From Staphylotrichum longicolle (taxonomy: Eukaryota > Ascomycota > Sordariomycetes > Sordariales > Chaetomiaceae): a DNA stretch of 64,000 bases. The notes beneath the pieces were generated by a model. That model was not told where the DNA came from, did not search any database, and saw nothing but the letters and a program-made list of their open reading frames with translations. The translations under genes and the position numbers were made by a program. Of this stretch, positions 43,794-54,986 are shown piece by piece; position 1 is the first letter of the stretch, and the number at the start of each line of letters is the position of its first letter. The stretch spans positions 434,001-498,000 of the forward strand of contig JAHCVI010000002.1 in assembly GCA_019096155.1 (NCBI GenBank). Reading direction: 5' to 3'.

Positions 43794-46700
43794 CGTGAAT
43801 GTCTCCCGTGTGGGATGATCTGCCTGACTTGTTTCGAACTGTTGCCTGTGGTGGAAGGCAAGAGAAGGCAGCTGATTGTTGACTGCCGCTGAGTGGAATG
43901 TGACGCCGGGTTATGAGTCCTTCTGATGTTGACTCTGGGTTATCGAGATGTGATCAGATGATGTGTGTCGACTTGTAGTGTGAACCGACTCGTGATGTGC
44001 AAGTTTGTGACTGACTAGTAGGGAAGATGTGCACAAGAGAGCGAGAGGAAAGAATAAATATGAGTTAACGGCTCAGGCAACACCGGAAAGGGAGCAACCT
44101 GGAAGGGGGCAGGGCAAAACCACAGAAACGGTGGTGAAGCGAACGGCAAGCAAGCAAGACGAAAGAGAAATGAGTAATCAGGCACTACACCTGTCAATGC
44201 GAAGGCTGAGGTGTCGACTCATCAGTCAACAGACCGAAGAGGGCATCATGGCAGCCTTATAGGCCCCAGGAACCTGGAAGGTCTCGCAAGCGTCATCTGA
44301 GCGGGACTGGCTGGGAGACCTTGCGGCGTGAAGGCAGCAGTGACGCCAGGGGACCGCTCACTGCAGATGGAGTAAGGTCCCAGGTAAACCGGAATGACTG
44401 ATGACTGGGGCATCATCTGCGGCATGCAAGCTAATGCAGAGGGTGCAGTCCCAGAAGAGGGCGCAGGGAGGACCGAGGGGGCCTTGACCTGGTACGGTAC
44501 TGTACGTGACTTTGCAACGCTTTTGGTGTTCTGGCGGGATGCAAAGGCGCAGCTGCGGAGGGTGTGTGGGCCGCCCGCCTGGGAAGCAGGAACAGAGAGG
44601 TTCCATGTTGCAAGCTTGCAGATTCCGATTTAGGTGCAGCCGTAGCGCAGGTTGCTGCTTCGCAGTTGCGCACGACGCTAGGGGGAGTGGTGTGGGGATG
44701 GAAAACCGGGAGCCAGGCATTGCGCCAGGGCGCCTGGTCCTAGGTAACGGGAGCCGACAAGGGTCCCCTGTGAGGTCCTGTCCTGGGGTGGGCTGCGCAA
44801 TGAACGCTGTCCCAGAGGAGGAGTGTCGCCTAAAAATCCGGGTCCTAGAGCGGTCGTGAGCGCCGCAGCACCTACGGTGGGTGCCAAAAACCGCCCAAAC
44901 GGAATGAAGCGATCTCACTGGAGGACAACCCGGGGCAGCCCGCGGCGGCGTGACTAACTTGCACAGCGAAGACCCGGCCGTGGAAACCGCCGAATCATGC
45001 GCCTCCGAGGTGTGCCATCTTACCGTTTGACTGCTTCCGGATTTGGCAAATGGCACAAGGGGGTCGTTGACGTCAAGATGGCCTTTTGGAAGTATCTTCG
45101 ATGCCGCAGTCAAAGCCTAACGTGACGGTGTGTTTGCAAGCAGCGGGGGAAAACGGCCCTGCAGCAACACCAGCGGGATGCCACCGACAGTGTGCAGAGC
45201 CGGCCGGTACTGAGATCCTGGGGTCCTGCCGGAGCAATATTCGCGGCTTCGGGTCAACGCAACGTACTTGACAGGCACCCGAGTGTCACGAGTGCTGTAA
45301 TATCGCAGCGCCGATCGAGCACGAAGTGTCGTGCCGGTTTCGGTCAACTTTGCAAATAAGATGAATCGAGGACGGGGAGGGCGGTTTGCTGGGCCGTTAA
45401 TTCCCAGCCCAAAAGCGCTGTCGATGCCCTGTTCGCCCAAATAGTCCCGCGTTAAACAGGACCTTACAAGTAGTTCCATGGTTGGGTTCGTGTTCGCAAG
45501 AAAACCACCATCCTGGGAAGGTAGCCTTGAGGAGGGCTCCATCCATCGTGCGATTGAGGGAGCAACGGGATTCGGCCGGCTGCTTGGCAGACACGGCCCC
45601 ACCAGTTTTCCGGGCGACGGGGCCATATCAAGTCTTTGCACGCTTTCCCGCCCTGCGAGCCGCGGTGATGAGCGCCGAGCATTCTCAGCCCTCGGGCAAC
45701 CTGGACAACTGCCACACCTGCTTCTATCGAAGCACCATCACGGGCGAAGACCCGTCCTGAGAGACTCAGGCTTTCCTTTTTCAGAGCCCTTCCGTTCTCG
45801 GCAGCTTTGTTGCCAAACCACCAGACGACCGCAATGAGGCGTGGTGTTGCTCACCAATCCAGCGCAGAACGAATAAACCCCGCCGGACCTAGGGTGTGTG
45901 TGGCTGACAAGGCGCGGAACCCCCAGGATGGACAAAATTGGACCCTTGGAAACAGCGATCAGATAAGTGCCGTGCGGTTGTGAGCAGGCCACAGTTCGGG
46001 CCCCCAGGCATGCACGGTTGTTGGTTGTGTCCCGATGGCCCACGATCTGGCCAGGCCAGGTCCAGGCAACTCCTGGGGTCTGTTGCTGGAGAACCGAAAC
46101 AGTCGCCAAGAGATGAAACGATGAGATGAGGTTGGCTTCTGATTGGGCAGGTTGATTCTTGACACCGATCGCCAAGCAGCGTTTGCCTGTGAGCCAGACG
46201 GCGGCCTCTGCTGACAAGATGCGGGACCGGACGAAGCCCGTGGTCCTCCCGGCGCCGGACTGACAGCAACGGCCATCTTGGGTAGTTGTGATACCATCAT
46301 TGGGTGCAGTACGGGTTCCGGAGCCGAGCCCCCCCGGCATCCCGTGATGACGACCCCCGGACCCTGATCCCAAAATGGAACGATGGAGTGATTGACTGAG
46401 ACCCGTCACAGCTGGATGGTGGATATCCTGTGCAGGTATTTTAGCGGACTAATGCAATCATCTCTGATCCATCTTTTCGGGCTCGTTGTAGAGAAACTGC
46501 AACGAAGCCGTACCTCGCCCAATGGTGGCCAATGTGGATTGCAGGATGGGGTTGCCATGATCGCCAGTGGCTGCCCTCCTGGACCATTTGGTTGGGACCG
46601 CCTTACCGATCTGGGATCGGCACATGGGTATGATACCATACGCGTAATTACGCGCCCCCATGCCTGGCTCCCAAACGCCAACCCATGCAGTTTTAGCTTT

Positions 46701-49700
46701 GGGTCATGCTCAAACAAGCTCCCTCACTCCGAGACACTTGCCAAAGTGACACTCTGAGAGATTGGCTTGCTGAATTGGACTGGATGAAGCGGCATCAACT
46801 CCTAGAGCCGCACGCTTCAACTAGCCACGGTTACTGCCTGCTTCTGAAACTTGTCGCGATGGGTTCAATTCCGGCCCATACCGAACGGTGCCCACGCCGA
46901 CCGAGTTTGGTGACGACATCCGGTGTGTCGGATCATCCAACCGGCGCTGTCGGGGACGCGGTCCCACTCGTCAGCCCGGTAGTTTGGGAGACCCGTACGC
47001 AGCGGCCGGAACGGGGGGCCTAGGATATCCTGTAGTCATCATGGTCAGACCGATGAGCCTTGCAGTCTGCCTCGTGGAATATTCCTGCAGCATCTTCTGC
47101 GCCAGGAAAATGTCTGACGGCCGCACCTCGTTTGCACTCTGTTCGTCTTCCCGGCGCTGAGCTGTGGCTGATTGATTGTCGATGCTGGGTGGGACTCTGC
47201 AGGGATATGGGCAACGAGGGACTTGCAGATGGCTCGGGAGCCAACCAATCGCTTGGACTGCCAGGGCTGCAGCAGCAGGGCTTGCGGCATTCGATTCTTG
47301 TGCTGAACCAACCACCACACGCAAAGCATCGAGCTAGCTTACAGCACAGCCTCGCGAACGACACACTGCGAGTGGTCGGCCGTCGACGACTCCATTAGTT
47401 CGTTCATCGGATCGGAATGGCAGCGAATCGAAGGCTGTCGAAACGGGAGTTGATCACGGCGTCGCCGGCGAAGAGGACACGGAAGGAGTCGATTGAGACA
47501 ATTCCAAGGAATTGAAGAAAGCGGGAAAGTGGAAACAGTTTCGGTTCTGCAAAGGAAGATCCATGAGGTCGCAGTTGCGGGCACATGACGAGTGTCGATG
47601 AGTCTTCGTTTTCTGCCGCGCCAATCAGGCATGCACTCAACAGGCAGCAGCCTCGTCTCTCCACACCAAGGAAGGCGCGTCATGGCTGTTCAACCGTTGA
47701 ACCGTTGAAGCTGCCAAATTCACCGAGCCAGTGTTTGTCTTGATTACATCCAGGCTGTTTTCGATTCTTGTCCGAGACCTTCTCTTTCTCAGTCATTCCC
47801 GGGAATCTCCACGCTCAGCCTCCTGCACTACAGTCACCAGATCGTGACATTCGTCAGGGGAATTCCTCCGTCCGCGGCTCAGGTGCAGGAGTTGAACACG
47901 AAGTCATCCCCCGAACAGAGTGTTTGCAGGCGGCTGTGAGCCATTTTGTGGAGAGGTAATATGTATGAGCCTGGCTGGGGTCGCTATGTTGACCGAGAAG
48001 TGGTTACACACACAAACAAACTTGCCTAGCGACCTCAGGTCGGTCATGTTCGGTCTCAGGCATGGTCCGTGTTGTTGCCAGGGGTGCTGTGTCACCATGG
48101 GCTTCCTAAACCTCTGAATTATCCGGGGCGACACCGGGCCATGCCGGACGGGGCGGGACCAGCGCCTCGGAGCAAGGTTCATCGGCATCCTGACCGGGCC
48201 GTCTTATGTCCCACAAACCACCCCAGCCACGATCACGAGCCACGACTTCCGAGATTTGCTGTTCCGTTTTCTTCCTTCTGACCACAATACGGACATTTGC
48301 TTTGAAACGAATTGCTGCTTTTTCTTGTCCATGGATTCTGTTCCCGTCCCCGACTGCGCACTTCACGCATGCGGTAGCCTATTCAACCAGGCTTTCTCAG
48401 CGCATCCCCGGCCGGGATCTGTGAATTCTGCGCCATTTGAACGCCACGGAGACGGCAGATCGAACGCCATTCCTTCTCGGGAGGCTCGCCCCAAGCTGTG
48501 GCACAGATCGCTGAGCCCAAGTCGGGTGGGACGAATTGGGCCAACCTGGGAGATAGGGCTGAGCTGGCCCCCAAATTCTGCCCCCACGGTCCTCCGTCTG
48601 ACAACGAAGCTCGGGCAGACCGCGTTTCAGATGAACGAAATTCAAGCAGGCACTCCTTCTGCCACACCATAAACACGAACTCTGCCATGGGGAATGTCTC
48701 TGGGTCCTCAGACTTTGGCTGCCGTGACGGACCCCTCCGGGACGGGACGGACAGGGTCCTGAACTTCAGCCCGACAACGCAGATGCGCCTTTGGGTTGCC
48801 CGGCACAAGTGAACATGCCGGAAGAGCACGATGACCCCCAATGCGGACCCCACGGTGTGTTCGGTCCCACACCTGACTGCCTAGTCTATCTATAGGAGCC
48901 GTTGAGTTGTGCTCAGGTGACCACCTCCTCAGCATCTCTGGCCGTGCTCCCCCAGCGGGGTTTCCCGTACAGCGTCATAGAAGGCCCCATTATACCATAC
49001 CTGAGGCAGGCACATGATCAACGTCCTGACGTGCAAGCTAACCTGAGGGCGGCCAGGGGATCACACCGTGACGCCGCAAGGCGCACTACACTCCAGCGTC
49101 GTGACTCTTCCTCTATTGCTCCATCCACACCCAGGCCCTTCTCACGCCAGTCCTCCATCGCGTCGAGGTACCAGTACCCATCGTTACCTAGCCGTTGTAT
49201 CAAGCATTGCGGAGGGAAGCAAGCCTCTCGGGGCGGAACGGCACGAGATGACGCGAGGCGGAACAGTCGATCCTCGAGGATCCTTTCTTCCCCAGGACCC
49301 ATTCATTCTCACATGTCCCCTCACGCAGTGTCTCTTGGCTGGAGGCACATCCAGACGACGACTCCATGGTTAGGCATTCACACCTCTTTCTAACAAGAAA
49401 CAGGACGCCCATCGGAGATGTAACCGGTGAACAACTCTCTGAGGGTGTCCTGCACCACCCTTTCTCTCTCCCTCTCTCTCTTACACACACACATCGACCC
49501 TCACCGAGGATTACAGCTTTGACTGCCTTGGGATTGTCTATGTGTGAGGTGACGCAAGTTCCACCCACCATCTCGATCCACCGTCCCCCTTCCTTCACCG
49601 CGAGCACTCCCCCTTTGGCCGACAGTGTCTTCTTCGCCTCGCTTCCCCCACCGTTGATTACCCCGGCCACCAACGTCAAAGGACCCTTAACGCATCGCTG

Positions 49701-50601
49701 TCGTCCATCATCCCTCATTCCCTCCACCCCAACTTTTTCCATTTCCCCTCGTCCCCCTTTCCCCCCCCGTCCCCCTTTCCCTCCTTCCTTCCCATGTGGT
49801 AGAAACTTAGCTCGTTGAGAACCGCAACGTTAGGGTGTCCCATCCCAAAAACCAGATCTTCTTCCCCTTGCGCGCGGAGTACTTGGTGAACAGATCACGT
49901 CAGTTCACGATAAAAAATCAAACTCGCTGTGCAAGAAAAGAAACGGACCAACGCAATGTATGTGTGCGTCTAGGCTAGGCGCAAGAATAAACCTAGTGTA
50001 TCGTCCCCATAACACGGTGTCTGTATATGGACGTAGAGGTCCCACCACAGCTGGAAGACGCCCTCCCTCCCTCCTTTCTATAGAACTACCCAGCACGCCC
50101 CTCTTTAGAACCACCAACCAAAAGCCCGAATCCAGACCAGCACCACCCCCAAGACGTCAAAGAGGAAACTAAACAGGAACCAGGGAAGTAGCAGTGTAGT
50201 ATAACGCGCGATGCCATGCGATGGTGCTATCAAAAAAACGAACGGGCTCAAAAAGAAATATGGTATCATCATCCGTCCGTCTCTTCGTCCATAAAACCAG
50301 GCAGCCAGCCAACAACACCAGCATCGGTTCCCGTGGGTTGGGTTTTTGGGGGGGCATTGTCCGACAATAAAACCGCCAAACAGCAGGCAACAACAACAAC
50401 AACTACCACCACCACACAGCAACAAAAACAGTGACAACCACACTTTTTACACCTCCACGCCCATGTCCAAACCCCCCACACCTTCCATTCCATCCCACAC
50501 GCCAACTGACCGCCTATCCCCACCCATAACCCCATCCACAAATCCCCACGTCATCATTCACTCCCAAACAACCTCACCTCAAGGAACTTTTTTTCTTCGG
50601 C
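43794..50601. other. 6.8-kb gene-poor region
   Basis: No frame here has recognisable domains, sensible splice structure or exclusive reading-frame openness. The longest (44358-45113 minus, 45738-46409 minus) are Pro/Ser/Arg-rich and overlapped in other phases. The base composition is not AT-rich, so massive repeat-induced point mutation is not obvious. It contains C/T-rich and CA-rich simple sequence near 49465-49500 and C-rich tracts near 49740-49790. The interval may hold the promoter of the small Cys-rich gene, the long 3' UTR of the kinase, or non-coding transcripts. Confidence 0.5.
49465..49495 (+). repeat. CT and CA simple repeats
   Basis: A run of TCTCTCTC-type sequence is followed by ACACACAC in the gene-poor interval. 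Confidence 0.85.
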
Positions 50602-53600
50602 TCATCCCCTCCTCCCCATCGCCGCCGTCGCCCCCGCAGCAGCAAGATCCTGCTTGCCCCCGACACTAACACCCACCGCCAACCCTCCGCTCACACTCCT
50701 CATCGACGCCCTCGGCAGGCTGCTGTTGCTGATCAGCGACCCAGCCGAGCCGTTGAACGGACCCCCCGCCGCCGCGCCGCCCGTGCTCGTGCGCTTGACG
50801 CCACCCACGACGCCACCCACCGCCGTGTTGGCGCCGGTTGTGCTCATGCCCGACACGCGGCGGGTGGTGGTGGTCATGTTGTTGGTGGAGGAGGAGGAAG
50901 GAGGCATGGCGCCCGGTTTCATGGGCACGTTGTGATGATGCGGGTGGTGGTGGTGGACGCTGAAGCCGGCGGACCCGGCTGGGTCGCGGGTGCGGAGCGA
51001 GGCGGTGGTGGTTTTGGCAGCGGCGGGGGGTTCGGGCAGGGGGCGCGGCGCGCTGAGGCTGGTGACGCGTTTGGAGGGGGAGGAATCGCGGACGGCGGAG
51101 CGGGGAATGGGGACCGAGGTCTTTTGGCCGGTGATGAACTCATGGCGGATAGCCTCCTCTGGCTTCATGCGGCGGTCCGGATCCCAGCGGAGGCAGCGGG
51201 CGATGAAGTCGAGGAAGGCCTCGTCGTCGCATTTGAGGACCTGCTGGAGGGTCTTGGAGGATGGGCGGCGGCGGCGACCCTTAGAGGAGACGGTGAGGCG
51301 GGGCTTGCCCATGCTGTCAAAGAAGAGCTTCTTGCGGGTCGACTTTTCGATCAGGTGCTTTTCGGGAGGGCCAAAGACCTCCATGATGCATGCCAGCTGC
51401 TCCTGCTCGTTCTCGCCGGGGAAGATGGGGACGCCCGTGAGGAGCTCTGCCAGGATACAACCCAAAGACCACATGTCGATGGGCATGCCGTACGTCATAC
51501 CTAGGATAACCTCGGGAGACCGATAAAACCTGGACTGGATATACGTGTAGACTTTTTCGTTTTCGAAGCAGCTGGAGCCAAAGTCGATAACTTTGATCTC
51601 GGTGTGTAGCGGGTGCCGGAGAAGAATGTTTTCTGGTTTCAGATCGCAGTGGATGACCTTGTGCTGCTTCAGCAAGTTGAGGAGCTGAGCATTTGCTTTG
51701 TAAATCTGCGGATCAGCTTAAGCGAAAAGCCCCGGAAGGCGTTTGATTTGATGAACTCGTAGAGGTTCATGTCCAGGAGCTCGGTGGAGATGCAGAGGGT
51801 GGCCGCGGAAGTAAAAGCTGTGAGTGAAGTTGACCATGCTGTGCTTGTTTTGGGGGTCCTGCTCACCCAGTTAGTTAACCTGAACAAAAAATCATCATGA
51901 CTGTCGAACTTACCCATTCGCGCAGCTTCTGCAAAATGTTGACTTCAACAAGAGCCTGCTGATGGAACCGCTTCTTGTTGCGAATGATCTTGACCGCAAC
52001 CAGAACACCCGTCTTGTGGTCAATGCAGCGGACCACCTGGCCGAAACTTCCCTTGCCGAGGACATCAATGATCTCGTATCGATACGAAAGATGATCTCCG
52101 GGCACAATGGTGTAGTCTCCGCGTTCATCGTCGTAGCCAAAGTTGGGACTGTCAGATTGCGGGTCCCCGACCACCTTTGCAGCGTTCTGGGTCCCGCAGA
52201 AGTAGACATCCTTATAGTCCACAATCTCGCCTCGCTCGTAGATGTTGAGAACGGCAATCCGGATGGCTTCTTGGGGGCTGACGCGCTCCTTTGCACTGGC
52301 ACGCTTCCTAAGCGCGTCCAGAGTCCGAGCCGCCAGCTCGGTGTCTTTCCGCCGTAGCCCTAGCTTCTTCATCTCCTCCTCGGCGATGAGGTCGTAGCTG
52401 TCAAGATCCCCTGTCCAGACGTCGTGGTGGCGCAGGGCAGCGGCAGAGTGCCTAGGCTTCAGAATCCTCTGCACGACGGACGAATTGTGGGGCAGCGTGG
52501 TGCGCTCGGCCACGGTGCCGAGGGTCGACTCTTTCTTCGCCGCGTTCGGGCCATCAGCGCGACCGCGCGGTTCCTGGGCGACCATGGCGTTCAAACTCGA
52601 GGCCGAGCTCTTCCGCCTCCTCGACTCCAAATACGTTCCCGTGCCGCTAGACTTGGTTGACGGGGCGGGGCTCGGGGGTTTGGCTGCGGGGAGGCTGTTC
52701 ATCGTTGCCGAGGCCGGAATTCGGGGCGGCGGCATTGAGTCATGTTTCGCGCTCTTGTGCTCTGCCTTGTCCCCTTGTGGCTGGTTACCGCCGTTCTTAG
52801 AGGCGCTTCGCTTCCACGACAGGCTCAGTTTCCTCCTTAGCGAGCTCATAGACGAAGGAGTTGGGGGCTCATCTGGGCTCGAAAGGGGCGGCGGCGACTT
52901 GGCCGGCCTGGTCGAGGCAGGCTTCGGCGCTCGGGGCCCTGAAGGCTTGGTGGAGTGGATTGCCGAATCTGCCGTCGCATCGAGGGGAACAGTGAAATCG
53001 CCACCAGTTTTAGACCTCTTGAGAAACGCGGCTTCCATATTGCCACCCTTGGGCAACGAGGAACTCAGGAACGGCGAGGGGCCGGATCTCTGGTTTCCAT
53101 TCTTGACGGCCGTAAACGACTCGGTGGAGCTGGCTGGCTCGGGCGGAGGTGGCGTTTCGCGCCGGAACCTGTGGACCGAGCTGCTGCTTCTGAGATGCTG
53201 AATGTCATTTCTCTCCTCAGGCCGTGTCCGTGAGAAGAATGTGCCTTTTGAGGCGGTCATCGGGGTTGTCGGCGTCTTGGCAATTTGTCTCGCTGGGGGC
53301 GGGGAGAGGTTCCTATCCGAAAGGCCTTGCTCCTGGAGGGCGGCGATCTTGGCCGCGGTTGGGGTGCTCAGCGGACCCAGGGTGATGGGAGGCAACCTCA
53401 ACGGCTGCAAAGTCTTCTTGGACTGCGGTGCTACAGACTTCGTTCCCATAACGTTCTCCGACTTGGCAGTATTGACCGACTTGCGCTGGCTGGGCCTGCG
53501 TTGTATCTTGGCAGGCGGTCCTTCAGTGAAGGCCCCGGTCACGCTCCCGGTCGAATTGCTATGAATGCTGCTGGTGTCAAACGCTAAAGTTGACCTCCTC

Positions 53601-54986
53601 TTCTCCAAGAAGGCCGCCTCAGCAAGCGTGTCCTTTGGTGACTCGTATGCCTTGGGGATCGCTGGGACGGGCGGGACGTCCCCGTTGTCATCGTGGCTGG
53701 CCGAGCTGTGAAGGTTCAGAACCTTTGGGGCAGGCAACCGAGAGTTGCAGAGCTGTGAATTACGTTGAGGGGCGGACGCAACCGAAGTGCGGATTGTCGT
53801 GTTGAAGCTGCCGTTGGACGTGACAGAAAGACCGGAGCTGTATGACTTCCTGTTCAGATCCGGGGTCGTCCGTGAGGATGAAGGGGTCGAGATCTTCCGC
53901 GGGAGCATGGAAGGAGAGCGAGACGCGGAGCGGACGTCGGCCGACAATGGCGGGGGGTTCGGCAAGACTGGGGCCGGGGATTGTCCTTGGGTATGGTGCA
54001 ACGACAGGCGCTTCAACCGCCTCGTGTCGGTGGGGCTGATAGTCCTGGCACCGAGGCCTGTGGCATGGGGGAGCGAGGGCGCACCAGGCATCACCGACAT
54101 ACGCTTCCCGACGGCTGGGTTGGAGCTCTTCGCAGCAGCTCTCGGCGACCGAGGGAGTGCCATGGAGATCTGGCTGTTCTCGAGCGACAGGGCGCTCGTA
54201 TCCGGGGACAGCATGGACTGGCTGGCTCTCGGCGGGGGCTGCACGGATCTCGCTTTGGAGGTCCTCGAACCGGAATGGGCCCGCAAGAAATCCCCCATTG
54301 GACGAGATCCGCCATCGACCGAGGACCGCGTCGACGGTTCCAGCCCGGCCCTGTCCGACAGCGAGGCAGCGCTCGGGCGCCGCTTGCGAGGCTCGAACTC
54401 CCCTCCAAGGCCAACATCTCCAGTCGATTTCCTGGGGGGCTTGCCGACGGTGGTGTTTGAGACCGGAGGGTAGTGGTTCTGTCGACGCGTGCGCATGGCT
54501 GCTGGGGCGGTAGGGGCATTTGGGACGCCGGGGTTGCTGGGCATGATCGAGGTCAAGCTCGGCTGTCTGCTGCCCGAGTTGCTGGGCCGCCGCAGGATGG
54601 AACCGGTGCGCGAACGCGCGACGGGGGGTTGTTGCACGGGAGCATGGCTGCTCGTGGCATTCCGCGTCATGTCGGGACGTTCCACCATGCTGTGTGCTGC
54701 GAGCGCGCTACCCCCCAGGATTGTTCCTTGGCCGGTGGGCGACGGGAACTGGGTCAGCTTGAAGTCGGTCGAGGCCGACTCGAGGCTGCTCTGCAGGTCG
54801 TCGAAGCTGACCGAGGGCAGGAACTCGAACGAGGTGGTGTTGTCGTTCACGTCGTCGGACAGGCCATTTCTGCCGCCGAAAGAGAACAGGGAATGGTTGT
54901 TGGAGGACGAGGCGCTGAGCATCGGAGCGTCGACGGTGGGCCGGTGGATGGAGCCGATCCTGGTGGGACTGGGGTTGCGCGACCTC
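50602..54986 (-). CDS. Pom1-like DYRK-family protein kinase, with an apparent frameshift and unresolved first exon
   Basis: Exons read complement(51914..54986), then complement(50602..51858) with one missing base near 51682. The product is about 1,440 residues. The N-terminal 900 residues are Ser/Pro/Arg-rich and disordered, as in Pom1. The DYRK homology box and kinase domain follow: GDYTIVPGDHLSYRYEI, the P-loop GKGSFGQVV, VAVKII (ATP lysine), HCDLKPEN, DFGSSC, the YTY activation-loop motif and SRFYRSPEVILG. The tail has low-complexity Ser, Thr, Gly and His runs (HHHHPHHH). After RRFTKQML the frame reads SSSTC-stop. Adding one base at a CC run restores SSLNLLKQHKVIHCDLKPEN, the exact spacing of DYRK kinases. 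The exon beginning at 54986 follows a good acceptor (CTAAC branch, T-rich, CAG) in a phase that needs an upstream coding exon, which I could not identify. Pom1 sets cell polarity and cytokinesis. Confidence 0.88.

Noticed and set aside
44358..45113. 251-codon minus-strand frame in the gene-poor region
   Set aside because: No recognisable segment, Pro/Ser/Arg-rich, and competing open frames in other phases.
46780..46885. Possible tRNA suggested by GGTTCAATTCC
   Set aside because: No A-box at a suitable distance and no cloverleaf arms.
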